Notes under the pieces: generated by a model
The model's database searches: none
Told to the model about the DNA's origin: nothing
Seen by the model: only the letters and a program-made list of their open reading frames with translations
Position numbers and translations under genes: made by a program
Shown: positions 40,686 through 49,612 of the stretch, piece after piece
Layout: every line of letters begins with the position of its first letter
Numbering within the stretch: position 1 is the first letter of the stretch
Origin: Tamlana crocina
GTDB taxonomy: Bacteria; Bacteroidota; Bacteroidia; Flavobacteriales; Flavobacteriaceae
DNA length: 64,000 nt
Direction of reading: 5' to 3'
Assembly: GCA_040429635.1 (NCBI GenBank)
Contig: CP158972.1
Coordinates: forward strand, 1,560,001-1,624,000

Positions 40686-40729
40686 TTGACTTATATCATA
40701 TTTTTATGTGTCGGATTCATTTAATTTTG
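40686..40729 (+). promoter_or_regulatory. FNR-type box and -7 promoter box of hemN
   Basis: TTGACTTATATCAT (40686-40699) contains TGA-N6-TCA centred at 40692.5. A perfect -7 box TAATTTTG begins at 40722, exactly 29.5 nt downstream of the centre. Three other promoters in the window share this geometry (54683-54726, 57222-57265, 59732-59775). With a start site a few bases after the -7 box, the centre falls near -41.5, the class II activator position. Activation at low oxygen suits an oxygen-independent enzyme. Confidence 0.65.
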
Positions 40730-40738
40730 ACATTTTAA

Positions 40739-42112
40739 ATGTTAGGTATGTTACAATCATTAGTCAATAAATACAATATTTCTGGACCGAGATACACTAG
40801 CTATCCAACGGTGCCGTATTGGAATTCGGATACTTTTTCTTTGGAAAAATGGAAAGATTCATTGGTGAAGTCGTTTAAGGAAAGTAATACCGATGAGGGC
40901 GTTAGTCTTTATATACATTTACCGTTTTGCGAAAGCTTGTGTACGTTTTGCGGATGCAATAAGCGGATTACTAAGCAACACGGCGTAGAGTCGCCATACA
41001 TTGAAGCGGTTTTGAAAGAATGGAGCCTTTATTTGGGGTTTTTGGGTAAAAAGCCCAAAATTAAGGAAATGCACTTGGGGGGCGGTACGCCAACATTTTT
41101 TAGTACTGAAAATTTAAAACGGTTGATTGACGGTATTTTGAAGACTTCGGAAGTTTCTGAAAACCACGAATTCAGTTTTGAGGGGCACCCCAACAATACT
41201 ACAACCGAGCATTTGCAAGTGCTTTACGATATGGGATTTCGGCGAGTGAGTTTTGGTGTTCAGGATTACAATGAAACCGTACAAAAGGCCATTCATCGCA
41301 TCCAACCTTTTGAAAATGTTAAACGGGTAACCGGTGCTGCCCGAAAAATAGGCTATACCTCGGTGGGGCACGATATTATTTTTGGCTTACCGTTCCAAAC
41401 CTTAGAGCACGTTCAGCAAACCATATTAAAAACCAAGGCACTGTTGCCCGACCGTTTGGCGTTTTATAGCTATGCGCATGTGCCGTGGATAAAAGGTAAT
41501 GGGCAACGCGGATTTGATGAAGCCGATTTACCATCGGCAAAACTAAAGCGGCAACAGTACGAATTAGGAAAAAAACTGTTGGCCGAAGTGGGCTACACCG
41601 AAGTAGGGATGGATCATTTTGCTCTAGAAACCGATAGTTTGTTCCAATCGATGCAAAATGGGAGTTTACACCGAAATTTTATGGGCTATACAGCATCAAA
41701 AACCCAAGCCATGATTGGGTTGGGCGTATCGTCAATAAGCGATAGTTGGTACGGGTTTTCGCAAAATGTAAAGAAAATTGAGGATTATTATCGTTTGTTG
41801 GGAGAAAACACCATTCCGGTGTATCGCGGGCATATTTTAAGCGATGAAGATTTGATAATCCGAAAACATATTCTTAACTTAATGTGTCAATTTAAAACAT
41901 CGTGGCGCGATAAAACCTTGTATTTTAAGGAAATTCCAGATGTGCTTATAAAGTTAAGTGAAATGGAAAAAGACCAATTGCTCAACATCAACGCCCACGG
42001 TATCGAGGTAACTCCATTAGGAAGGCCGTTTGTTAGAAATATTTGCATGGCTTTCGATGTGCTATTGCAACGAAAACAACCCGATACGCAATTGTTTTCC
42101 ATGACTGTTTAA
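40739..42112 (+). CDS. hemN: Oxygen-independent coproporphyrinogen III oxidase
   Basis: A 457-residue radical SAM enzyme of normal HemN length. The cluster motif FCESLCTFCGC gives Cys64, Cys68 and Cys71 (CxxxCxxC) plus Cys73. Also visible are the family opening YNISGPRYTSYPTVPYW, the HLGGGTPTFFS motif and the C-terminal HemN domain. It decarboxylates coproporphyrinogen III to protoporphyrinogen IX without oxygen in heme synthesis. The ATG at 40748 (MLQSLVNKYN) may be the true start, because a -7 box at 40722-40729 leaves almost no leader for 40739. A universal stress protein gene follows after 29 nt and is probably co-transcribed. Confidence 0.95.
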   Translation: MLGMLQSLVNKYNISGPRYTSYPTVPYWNSDTFSLEKWKDSLVKSFKESNTDEGVSLYIHLPFCESLCTFCGCNKRITKQHGVESPYIEAVLKEWSLYLGFLGKKPKIKEMHLGGGTPTFFSTENLKRLIDGILKTSEVSENHEFSFEGHPNNTTTEHLQVLYDMGFRRVSFGVQDYNETVQKAIHRIQPFENVKRVTGAARKIGYTSVGHDIIFGLPFQTLEHVQQTILKTKALLPDRLAFYSYAHVPWIKGNGQRGFDEADLPSAKLKRQQYELGKKLLAEVGYTEVGMDHFALETDSLFQSMQNGSLHRNFMGYTASKTQAMIGLGVSSISDSWYGFSQNVKKIEDYYRLLGENTIPVYRGHILSDEDLIIRKHILNLMCQFKTSWRDKTLYFKEIPDVLIKLSEMEKDQLLNINAHGIEVTPLGRPFVRNICMAFDVLLQRKQPDTQLFSMTV

Positions 42113-42141
42113 ACCAAGTTTCACCCTAAAATCAAACAAAA

Positions 42142-42975
42142 ATGAAAACCATTATAATTCCAGTTGATTTTTCAGAACAATCAGAATACGCATTAAAAAC
42201 AGCGGCACAGCTCGCCAAAAAGTTTGATGCCGAATTGTTGGTGCTACATATGCTCGAAATGTCCGACATTATGCTTTCGGCTTCGGGGGGCATGCAAAAC
42301 CAAAAAAGCATGTTTTTCCTTCAGTTGGCTGAACAAAAGTTTGAGGAATTTTTGAAAAAGGACTACTTAAAAGGCATTCGAATCAAACCTATTATTAAAC
42401 ATTTTAAGGTGTTTAGCGAGGTTAACGATGTGGCTATTGAAAACAATGCCGACCTTATTGTTATGGGGTCTCATGGCGCTTCGGGCTTTAAGGAGTTTTT
42501 TGTGGGGTCTAATACAGAGCGGGTGGTGCGCCATTCGGAAATTCCAGTCCTTGTTGTGAAAAACGATGTGAAAACTACCGATTATAAATCGGGCGTGTTT
42601 GCTTGCGATTTTTCGGAGGAAGCTATAGAGCCTTATTTGAAAGCGGATCGATTTTTTAGAAAAACGGGGGCAAAAATGAATTTGGTGTATGTAAATTTAC
42701 CCAATGAACGATTTAAAAGTACCGCAGAAATTGAAAAACGAGTGATTAACTTTTTTACCAAAGCTGAACGAAGTTTGGATAAAATGGCCGATGTGAGTTA
42801 TGTGTCGGACTATACGGTTGAGGGAGGTATTTTAAATTTCGCCAATAAAATACATGCCGATATTATTGCTATTCCAACCCACGGACGAAAAGGCTTGGCA
42901 CACTTCTTTGAAGGTAGTGTGGGTGAAGATGTAGCCAACCATGCTAACTTGCCTGTTGTAACTTTTAAGATATAG
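42142..42975 (+). CDS. Universal stress protein, tandem-domain
   Basis: A 277-residue protein with two Usp domains (about 1-143 and 148-277). Domain 1 starts MKTIIIPVDFSEQSEYAL and ends with the nucleotide-binding loop MGSHGASGFKEFFVGSNTERVV. Domain 2 ends with the weaker IPTHGRKGLAHFFEGSVG. Both loops keep the G-x2-G-x9-G-S type pattern, so ATP binding is likely. Such proteins respond to energy and oxygen stress; the precise role is unknown. It lies 29 nt after hemN in the same direction, so it likely falls under the FNR-type promoter at 40686. Convergent with the TolC-like gene, with a 9-bp gap. Confidence 0.9.
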   Translation: MKTIIIPVDFSEQSEYALKTAAQLAKKFDAELLVLHMLEMSDIMLSASGGMQNQKSMFFLQLAEQKFEEFLKKDYLKGIRIKPIIKHFKVFSEVNDVAIENNADLIVMGSHGASGFKEFFVGSNTERVVRHSEIPVLVVKNDVKTTDYKSGVFACDFSEEAIEPYLKADRFFRKTGAKMNLVYVNLPNERFKSTAEIEKRVINFFTKAERSLDKMADVSYVSDYTVEGGILNFANKIHADIIAIPTHGRKGLAHFFEGSVGEDVANHANLPVVTFKI

Positions 42976-42984
42976 CGTTCTATT

Positions 42985-44385
42985 TTATAAATCGGGATTG
43001 TGAATGGCCAAAATATTGAATAGTGATGCTTTGGTGTTGAAAAAATCATTCTCTAAAGCAATGGCTTTTAGTTTGGCATCAATAAGTTTTGACTCTCTTG
43101 AGTTGACCAAAAACAACGAACTTTCGCCCAAAAAGAATTTGCGTTCTTCGGCAGTGAGCATTTTGCCGTAATCTTCAACAATGGCTTTGGTGTATTGGTT
43201 TTGCAGAGAGTACGATTTCAATTCCTGGCTTATGGCATCAATCTTATTTTTAAGGCTTACTTTGGTGTTTTGGAGGTCGAAGGTGGTGTTTTGCAATTTT
43301 AAGTTAGCCAATTTTAAATCGCCACGTTCCTTCCGCAAAAACAACGGAATGTAAATATTCAAACCGCTTTTGTAAGCTGATGTGCTGAACGAGCGTGCTA
43401 TTTCTGGAGTTTCAGATAGAAAATTGTACTGTAAATCGATCTGTGGTAATAGGTTATTGCGTTTAAGGCGTTGTTCAATGGTTAAACTTTTTATTTTGTA
43501 GTCCAAAGACTTTAGTTTGGGGTGATTTTCCACATTAAAGCTTTCAATGTCCAGTTCCGCGGTGTTGAGTGTAGTATCAATAGTTTCAAATGTGTTGGTG
43601 TTCGGAACCATGCCATCTTTCAATTCAATGGGCGTATCGTTGTTCAGCCACAAAAAATTCGATACGTTTAATGTCGATTTCACAAATTTTATCCGTGCTT
43701 TTTCCAGATTCAGTTTTCTGTTATTTAGGGTTATCCGTGCCTCTAAAGTATCAATGGCAGGTTTGTCTCCGGTTTCAAAACTCTTCTTTATGCCATTAAA
43801 ACGCATTTCGGCATTGGTTAAAAAGGCTTCGTAAACTTGTTTTTCGTTATAGGTTTTTAGCCAATCAAAATAAGCGAGTGTGGCATCGTATAAAATTTGG
43901 TTCACGAGCATTTGGCGGTCTGCTTTCGCTTGGTTTACGTACAATTTAGATTGCCGTAACATGGCCATGCGTTTATTGGTGAGCAACCCACGTGCCACGG
44001 GAATGGAAACCCCGGCGCTGTAAAGTCCATCGGTTGGCACTGTTGATTCCGGATTCAAATAATAACCCGTGTTTTCCTCAAAGTTACCTTTAAATTCAAT
44101 GCCAAACCATGTCGGGATTTTGAATGAGGCGTTGAGCTTGTCGTAATACTCTGTGCCTTTAAATGTTTTTCGGGCGTAATCAACTTCTACTTTGGGGTCG
44201 AACGCACCACGTGCTTTGAGTAGTTTGGCCTCGCTTTCCGAAATCACCAAATTGGCTTGTTTTACAATGGGGTGGTAGGCTTTTACATAGCCTAGGTATT
44301 CGGCTAATGAAATGACCGAAGTGCTGTCTTGGGCCGTCAAAAAACCGCTAATGAACAATAGAAAGCCTACAATAAATCGTTTCAT
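42985..44385 (-). CDS. TolC-family outer-membrane efflux protein
   Basis: A 466-residue exported protein with a signal peptide (MKRFIVGFLLFISGFLTAQ). The mature part has the long-helix pattern of TolC with two OEP repeats: helices around YVKAYHPIVKQANLVISESEAKLLKARGAFD and ENHPKLKSLDYKIKSLTIEQRL, plus strands with GLYSAGVSIPVARGL. TolC trimers form the outer-membrane channel of tripartite exporters. Last gene of the TetR-ABC-HlyD-TolC operon; its start overlaps the HlyD gene stop by 4 nt (ATGA), which suggests translational coupling. Confidence 0.92.
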   Translation of the reverse strand: MKRFIVGFLLFISGFLTAQDSTSVISLAEYLGYVKAYHPIVKQANLVISESEAKLLKARGAFDPKVEVDYARKTFKGTEYYDKLNASFKIPTWFGIEFKGNFEENTGYYLNPESTVPTDGLYSAGVSIPVARGLLTNKRMAMLRQSKLYVNQAKADRQMLVNQILYDATLAYFDWLKTYNEKQVYEAFLTNAEMRFNGIKKSFETGDKPAIDTLEARITLNNRKLNLEKARIKFVKSTLNVSNFLWLNNDTPIELKDGMVPNTNTFETIDTTLNTAELDIESFNVENHPKLKSLDYKIKSLTIEQRLKRNNLLPQIDLQYNFLSETPEIARSFSTSAYKSGLNIYIPLFLRKERGDLKLANLKLQNTTFDLQNTKVSLKNKIDAISQELKSYSLQNQYTKAIVEDYGKMLTAEERKFFLGESSLFLVNSRESKLIDAKLKAIALENDFFNTKASLFNILAIHNPDL

Positions 44386-45740
44386 TTTTTATCTTTTTTT
44401 GAAGCCGTTTTATTGGTTGCTGGTTGATAGTAGTTAGGCGGGAAACTGTTAACTTGCCTCCAAAGTTCGAACCAAATAGGCACATCTTCCAATAACGCAA
44501 TGGTTCTTGCGCCCGATCCCACTCTAATATCTTTTGGCCAAGTATGGTCGGATTCATCGGGAGCCAACAATACTCTATATTTCCCGTTGTCACTTATAAA
44601 ACGTTCAATGGCCGTTATTTTGGCGCCGTAAGTTCCGTAGGAGGCGTTGGGCCATCCACTAAAAACAATAGCTGGCCATCCGTCAAACTGTACGCGCACT
44701 TTTTCCCCAATGTGTAAAAGTGGTAAATCTATAGGTCTAACGAAGGTTTCAACGGCCAAATCGTATTGTGCTGGCATAATGCCCACAAGGTCGGCGCCTT
44801 CTTTAAAAGTAATCCCGACACCGCCTGTTACAGCACGGTTTATATAGCCATCTTGGGGAGCCGTTACGTATAAAAGACTGTTTCTTTTTTTGTAATTAGA
44901 ATAGGTGTTTTCAAGTTTGGTAACCTGTGCCTTGGTATCGAATTGACTGGATTGTGCCGTAAACATATCGCTTTGCGCTTTCGATATTTTGTCGGTAAAG
45001 GTGGCGTTGGTTCTCGATAGTTCCAATTGTGCATTGATAACCTCGTTTTGGCTGGCTAGATATTTGTTTTCCTGTGAAATCAGTTTCGCCTGTGTTTCCT
45101 GAAGTTTTAAGCGTTTTTCCTCCACATCCTTCACGGCTTTAAGCCCTTCTTCCTGTAAGGTTTGTGTTCGGTTAAACTGGCGCTCTGCAATACTCAGGTT
45201 GGTTTTTGCGGCTTCCAAATCTATGCTATCGCTTTTTGCTTTAAGTTGCGATTGCATCAGTTTGTTTTCCGCTTGCTTCAGTTTGAGTTTTCGCTCACTT
45301 TCTAATGCTGAAATTTGTCGGTTCAAAGCTTTAATTTTGCCTTCATAAGCTGTAACTGATGATGATTTTGCCAAGATTTGCTCATTGGTGCGCTCAACAA
45401 GTTGGTCGTCAAAATAGTCGCTTTTTATCTCGGAAATCCTTAAAATGGTATCGCCTTTTTTTACAAAATCACCCTCTTGTACAAACCATTCTTCAATACG
45501 GCCGGGAATTTGCGATTGTATGGTTTGTGGGCGTTGGTTGGGTTTTAAGGTGGTTACCAATCCTTGCCCGGTGATGTTTTGCGTCCAAGGGAGGAAAAGC
45601 ACAATAAAGCCAATTATAGCTGCGGCCAACAAAAACTTGTTAAACGATTTATAATAGGTTTTGCCCATTATTTTATTGGCAGACTTAAACATGGTCAAGT
45701 CTATTTTTTTATTCAATGGGTTTGGAGATATATTGAGCAT
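44382..45740 (-). CDS. HlyD-family periplasmic adaptor (membrane fusion protein)
   Basis: A 452-residue protein. One membrane helix lies at about 36-54 (FLLAAAIIGFIVLFLPW). A biotinyl-lipoyl-like half motif PGRIEEWFVQEGDFVKKGDTILRI is at about 92-115, then a long coiled-coil hairpin (about 130-285) and the second lipoyl half APQDGYINRA near 295. A beta-barrel domain follows (IGEKVRVQFDGWPAIVFSGWP). It bridges the inner-membrane ABC protein and the TolC channel. The N-terminal 35 residues before the helix are cytoplasmic. It lies 2 nt after the ABC gene and overlaps the TolC gene by 4 nt. Confidence 0.92.
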   Translation of the reverse strand: MLNISPNPLNKKIDLTMFKSANKIMGKTYYKSFNKFLLAAAIIGFIVLFLPWTQNITGQGLVTTLKPNQRPQTIQSQIPGRIEEWFVQEGDFVKKGDTILRISEIKSDYFDDQLVERTNEQILAKSSSVTAYEGKIKALNRQISALESERKLKLKQAENKLMQSQLKAKSDSIDLEAAKTNLSIAERQFNRTQTLQEEGLKAVKDVEEKRLKLQETQAKLISQENKYLASQNEVINAQLELSRTNATFTDKISKAQSDMFTAQSSQFDTKAQVTKLENTYSNYKKRNSLLYVTAPQDGYINRAVTGGVGITFKEGADLVGIMPAQYDLAVETFVRPIDLPLLHIGEKVRVQFDGWPAIVFSGWPNASYGTYGAKITAIERFISDNGKYRVLLAPDESDHTWPKDIRVGSGARTIALLEDVPIWFELWRQVNSFPPNYYQPATNKTASKKDKK

Positions 45741-45742
45741 GT

Positions 45743-47410
45743 TTAACTACGTTTAAATTTGATGGTTCCACGATCTAAATTGATGAGTTCGGTGCATTTA
45801 TCTATCCAAGCGCTGCTGCTGCTTACCACGATAAGCCCCCAAGGTCGGTCTTTGTGCGATAAATAATCAATAATAGTGTTGGTTTCGGCTTGATGGAAAC
45901 GATCTAAAGCATCTTCAAGAATGAGCAATTTGGGCTTTTTGATAATGGCGCGGGCCAAAACCAATTTTTTGGAAATGGTGTAACTCATTTGTTTGCCGTC
46001 GGGGTAAAGTACTGTGTCTAATCCTTTGTCCTGATCTCTTATAAACGGTTTCAAGCCAACAATGTCGAGCACTTCATAAAGTTCTTCGTCTGGAATTTCA
46101 GAATTTCCGAAGGTTAAATTTTCCCTAATTGTGCCCTCAAAAGGTGTTTCGTGAGAGAGCGACAACCCCAATTGCGATCTGTAAAAATTAATGTGAAGAC
46201 TGTCGATAGACATATCGTTTATATAAATATGGCCAGAAGTGGCCTTGATTACCCCTGAAATTAATTGCAGCAAAGTGGATTTTCCCGCGCCACTTTCCCC
46301 TTGTATTAAAATTCTACTTTGTGCATTAATGTTGAATGAAATATCTTTTAATATGGGTTTTTTTCGGTTGGAAACTTCATAGGAAACTTGGTCAAGCTCA
46401 ATATGGATGCCTTTTGAAAATGAAGGTGAATTGCCTTCTTGGCTTTCCAGTTCTTTGTCAACAATTTGCCCAATTTTCTCTAAAGAGGTGAGGGTGTCGT
46501 AAAAGGGTTCCAGTCCCAAAATCAATTTTTCCACCGAAGCAATCACCAAAAGAATGATGATTTCGGCAGCAACAAATTGCCCGATATTCATTTCTTGGTT
46601 AAGTACCAAAGCCCCACCAATAAGCAATAAACTGGCGGTAACGATGACTTTAAAGCTAATCATTTGGATGAATTGGAGCATAAGGATGCTAAAGTGGCTT
46701 TCTCTCGATTTTAAATAATCATTTACCAAAAGGTCGTTTTTACTCATTCCTAAATTGGTACTTCCTGAAAGTTTAAAGCTGATAACCGATCTTGCAATTT
46801 CTTGAATCCAGTGGGCTACTTTGTATTTGTTTTTCGATTCTTTTAAGCTGGTTTCCAGTCCCTTTTGCGCGGTGAATTTGAAAACTACAAAAACCAATAC
46901 CAACAATAAGATGCCAAAAACGATAAAAAACGGATGGTAAAATGATAACAGAATGAGTGCAAAAATAATCTGAAGTACTGCCGTGGGAACATCAATCAAT
47001 ATTTTAGATAAACTTTTTTGAATGGTGAGCGTATCGAAAAAACGATTGGCCAACTCGGGCGGGTAATAATTGCGCAGTTCGGCCATTTTTATTTTCGGGA
47101 AACGATAGGCCAACTCGAACGACGAACGTGTGAAAATACGTTGTTGGATGGTTTCGATAATGCGCAGTTGCATGAGTTGCAAAGCCCCTGAAAAAGCTAC
47201 GCCCAATGTTACCAAAATAACCAGAATGATCCACGAGGTAGATACTTGGGCACCTTGTATTAAATTAATGATGGCCTGGATGCCTAAAGGTAATGATAGA
47301 GCTACAATACCCGAAAAAATGGCATAATAAAAAATTTGCCGGATATCTCGTTTTTCTAGTTGAAGCAGACCGATTAAGCGTTTCCAAGGCGTCATTTTTG
47401 TGTGTTCCAT
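45743..47410 (-). CDS. ABC exporter-like protein with degenerate nucleotide-binding domain
   Basis: A 555-residue half-transporter: six-helix membrane domain (about 25-305) fused to an NBD (about 335-555), with no C39 peptidase. Walker A is intact (GESGAGKST, 371-379). Other catalytic motifs are altered: the Q-loop position reads LSLSHETPF (His420 for Gln), the signature is MSYTI (475-479) instead of LSGGQ, Walker B ends LLILED (Glu499-Asp500) with no catalytic Glu after Asp, and the switch-loop His is missing (VVSSSSAW, 529-535). The rest of the fold is well kept. It may hydrolyse ATP poorly or pair with another ATPase. In an operon with TetR, HlyD and TolC genes; substrate unknown. Confidence 0.9.
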   Translation of the reverse strand: MEHTKMTPWKRLIGLLQLEKRDIRQIFYYAIFSGIVALSLPLGIQAIINLIQGAQVSTSWIILVILVTLGVAFSGALQLMQLRIIETIQQRIFTRSSFELAYRFPKIKMAELRNYYPPELANRFFDTLTIQKSLSKILIDVPTAVLQIIFALILLSFYHPFFIVFGILLLVLVFVVFKFTAQKGLETSLKESKNKYKVAHWIQEIARSVISFKLSGSTNLGMSKNDLLVNDYLKSRESHFSILMLQFIQMISFKVIVTASLLLIGGALVLNQEMNIGQFVAAEIIILLVIASVEKLILGLEPFYDTLTSLEKIGQIVDKELESQEGNSPSFSKGIHIELDQVSYEVSNRKKPILKDISFNINAQSRILIQGESGAGKSTLLQLISGVIKATSGHIYINDMSIDSLHINFYRSQLGLSLSHETPFEGTIRENLTFGNSEIPDEELYEVLDIVGLKPFIRDQDKGLDTVLYPDGKQMSYTISKKLVLARAIIKKPKLLILEDALDRFHQAETNTIIDYLSHKDRPWGLIVVSSSSAWIDKCTELINLDRGTIKFKRS

Positions 47411-47411
47411 A

Positions 47412-48083
47412 TTAAGTGTTCAGCGTTTTTAGTACAAGGTTTTTGTAAAATAGGGTTGGGGTATCGCCCGTTTTGCAATCGGTTATCGATGCAAAATGAT
47501 CCTTTAAAAAATGTTGGTGCAAGCTACCATCAATAATAGTGCTGGCAAGCGTTGACGGAAATTCGTAATTGGGGTTTATCTCTTTTATCATATCCCTAAG
47601 GCGGTGTACAATGCGCTTGTAAATCACAAAATAGCCCTCTTTGTTTTCTTGGTCAACTTCCTTTGTTAAAAAGGATTTTGAATTTTCGTTGATCATTATT
47701 CGGTTTAAAACCACCTCATTGATATGTGAAAAATTAGAGTCTTCCTTAGTGTTTCGGGTAACCACATCAATGGCTTTTTCCAGTTTGTCGCACAAGCTCA
47801 AACTATGGGTTTCAAAAACCAATTGGTATTCGATCCATGCCCAATACCACGACGATAAGTACAGCAGAAATTTATGCTTGCTCTCAAAGTAACGGTAAAT
47901 GGAACTTTCGTTAGATCCAATTTTAATGCCTAATTTTTTAAAGGTGAAACTGTCAAACCCAAGTTCATCAATCAAAAGGATGCCATTTTCCACGATGCGC
48001 TTCCCCAATTCTGACGACTCGGGATCTTTCACATAAATCTTGTCAGGTACAGAAATTTTTAAATTAGAAAGTAAATTTTTCAT
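47412..48083 (-). CDS. TetR/AcrR-family transcriptional regulator
   Basis: A 223-residue regulator. The N-terminal HTH (about 25-75) shows GILLIDELGFDSFTFKKLG, IKIGSNESSIYRYFESKHKF and LLYLSSWYW, matching TetR helices 1-4. The C-terminal helical domain (about 80-220) would bind the inducer. It starts the exporter operon, with the ABC gene 1 nt downstream, so it probably represses its own operon. The candidate operator TAATAG-N5-CTATTA at 48187-48203 overlaps the promoter region about 100 nt upstream. Confidence 0.9.
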   Translation of the reverse strand: MKNLLSNLKISVPDKIYVKDPESSELGKRIVENGILLIDELGFDSFTFKKLGIKIGSNESSIYRYFESKHKFLLYLSSWYWAWIEYQLVFETHSLSLCDKLEKAIDVVTRNTKEDSNFSHINEVVLNRIMINENSKSFLTKEVDQENKEGYFVIYKRIVHRLRDMIKEINPNYEFPSTLASTIIDGSLHQHFLKDHFASITDCKTGDTPTLFYKNLVLKTLNT

Positions 48084-48180
48084 CTATTTAAATTTTGCGA
48101 CCATTGTTTTCTTAATGGTTTAGTTGGTGTTGGCTAAATTCCAAAATGCCCGCTACAGGCTTTATTGAAATTTATAAACG

Positions 48181-48203
48181 CAAATATAATAGTATTGCTA
48201 TTA
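48181..48203 (-). promoter_or_regulatory. Promoter and candidate TetR operator
   Basis: On the minus strand, TATATTTG (48188-48181) is an exact -7 box. A TTG -33-like element reads from 48213 to 48211. Between them TAATAG (48187-48192) and CTATTA (48198-48203) form a perfect 6-bp inverted repeat with a 5-nt spacer, overlapping the -7 box. A repressor bound here would block the promoter. The link to the TetR protein is by position only. Confidence 0.4.
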
Positions 48204-48279
48204 AAATGGACAATAAAACTATCAATTTTGTTGATGTTCAATCAATAAACACTATGGAAAATAAAAGTGAAGAGTGCGC

Positions 48280-48981
48280 TTAATGGCACTCCATACCGCT
48301 GGAAACCAAATCGTAAACAGGAGCGGGCGAGAGGTAAGGTATGCCAAGCCCCATACCACGAAGAATAAACAAAGCACCAATAATCACTACAAAAGCTGGA
48401 ATGGCTTTTTGAATGCGCTGCCTGGCTGTGCCTTTCAATAACTGACTAAAATACACGGCGGTAGTCATTAACGGTACGGTACCCAAACCAAAAACGGCCA
48501 TGTACAAACTTCCGTTTAAAGCTTTGCCGCTGGCAATAGCAGCAAAAATGGCCATGTAAACCAAGCCACAGGGTAAAAAACCATTTAAAAAACCAATGGT
48601 TAAAAAGGTATCTGGTGTTTTTTTCTTTAAAGCATGGCCTAGTGCCGATTTCGCTTTCGAAATCATTCTATAAATCGGTTTAGAAAAGTTGTATTTGCTG
48701 AGTGTTTTCTGCGGAATTACAACCGCCAATATCATTAATAAGCCAATGGCAATGGAAAGTTGTTGCTGGAACCCAAACAAAGAAAGACTTTTTCCAACAA
48801 GACCAAAAACGAATCCAATTAACGAGTAAGCCAGTAATCGGCCAAAATGGTAAATGCCAATTTGTGTGAACTTTTTTAAATTATTGGTTCGGTCAACCGG
48901 AAGCATAAATGCAATGGGACCGCACATGCCCACGCAGTGCAAGCTGCCCAAAAGCCCCAAAACAAATGCCGAAACTAACAT
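48280..48981 (-). CDS. TauE/SafE-like membrane protein of the cbb3 cluster
   Basis: A 233-residue membrane protein with about six helices. The opening LGLLGSLHCVGMCGPIAFML has the Cys-Val-Gly-Met-Cys motif of DsbD/UreH-like transporters usually labelled sulfite exporter TauE/SafE. In Bacteroidota this gene normally closes the cbb3 oxidase operon after fixH. The Met/Cys motif and context suggest metal (copper) handling for oxidase assembly rather than sulfite export. It lies 1 nt after the FixH gene. Confidence 0.85.
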   Translation of the reverse strand: MLVSAFVLGLLGSLHCVGMCGPIAFMLPVDRTNNLKKFTQIGIYHFGRLLAYSLIGFVFGLVGKSLSLFGFQQQLSIAIGLLMILAVVIPQKTLSKYNFSKPIYRMISKAKSALGHALKKKTPDTFLTIGFLNGFLPCGLVYMAIFAAIASGKALNGSLYMAVFGLGTVPLMTTAVYFSQLLKGTARQRIQKAIPAFVVIIGALFILRGMGLGIPYLSPAPVYDLVSSGMECH

Positions 48982-48982
48982 A

Positions 48983-49429
48983 TCAATAATTTAAGGTTTC
49001 TTTGAATAAATACGATTGGTTGTCGTATTGCCAATCTATTTTAATGTTCCAACGGCCATCCACCAAACGATTGTCAGGTATGAGCAAATAAGGTTTGGAC
49101 AATGAAATAGCAGTATCAAAGTCCAATTGTTTGTTAGATGGCCTGTACAGGAACACTTTTCCGGTAATTTCTTTAAAATCAACGTTACTCGGAAAATAAA
49201 TAACCAATCCCTCGGTTATGCGTTTGTAGCTTATGTTTTCGCTTAATGTTTTTGCGTTTCTTAGCTTATCAATATCTTTTTGATAGCTCAGTTCTTCGGC
49301 ATAATAATTTTCCGTAACCAAATCGTGGTCGTATTTGCTGTTCACGTTCATTGTAACAATAAAGTACATGATAAAGCTTATAAAGCCAATAAAGGCTATT
49401 ACAATTCCGGTTCCCCAATTTATTTTCAT
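48983..49429 (-). CDS. FixH-family protein
   Basis: A 148-residue protein with one N-terminal membrane helix (about 5-26, GIVIAFIGFISFIMYFIVTM). After it comes NSKYDHDLVTENYYAEELSYQKDI, the Bacteroidota FixH signature, then a beta-rich periplasmic domain. FixH/CcoH assists assembly of the cbb3 oxidase. It lies between ccoG and the TauE/SafE-like gene on the minus strand. The 183-bp gap upstream, before ccoG, holds a GC-rich repeat that may separate transcripts. Confidence 0.85.
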   Translation of the reverse strand: MKINWGTGIVIAFIGFISFIMYFIVTMNVNSKYDHDLVTENYYAEELSYQKDIDKLRNAKTLSENISYKRITEGLVIYFPSNVDFKEITGKVFLYRPSNKQLDFDTAISLSKPYLLIPDNRLVDGRWNIKIDWQYDNQSYLFKETLNY

Positions 49430-49490
49430 AATTTTAAATTTTATTTTCCCTTTACCATTTTCAGGGTTTCATAGTTATATTTTTGGCATT

Positions 49491-49580
49491 ACCCTCGCTA
49501 CCTCGGGTCGGGCTTTCACAGCTCGCTGCCTCCTGCGTCGGCGAGCTCAAACAAACTGTTCAATCCCTAATGCGCCCATC
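49491..49580. repeat. GC-rich intergenic repeat, family 1-like, copy C
   Basis: The block CCCTCGCTACCTCGGGTCGG begins at 49492 and leads into GGGCTTTC; GCTCGC and GGCGAGC form an inverted repeat (49521-49526 and 49540-49546). It ends with CAATCCCTAATGCGC at 49561-49575, like the end of copy A (CAATCACTAACGC at 12215-12227). Far richer in GC than flanking DNA. It sits inside the cbb3 gene cluster between ccoG and fixH. Confidence 0.5.
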
Positions 49581-49612
49581 CGCAAGTTTTGTTTCAGCTC
49601 CAATCGCCGCGC

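Noticed and set aside
49491-49610. Possible tRNA or rRNA fragment because of high GC
   Set aside because: No cloverleaf, T-loop or conserved rRNA segment is visible; it resembles the intergenic repeat family instead.
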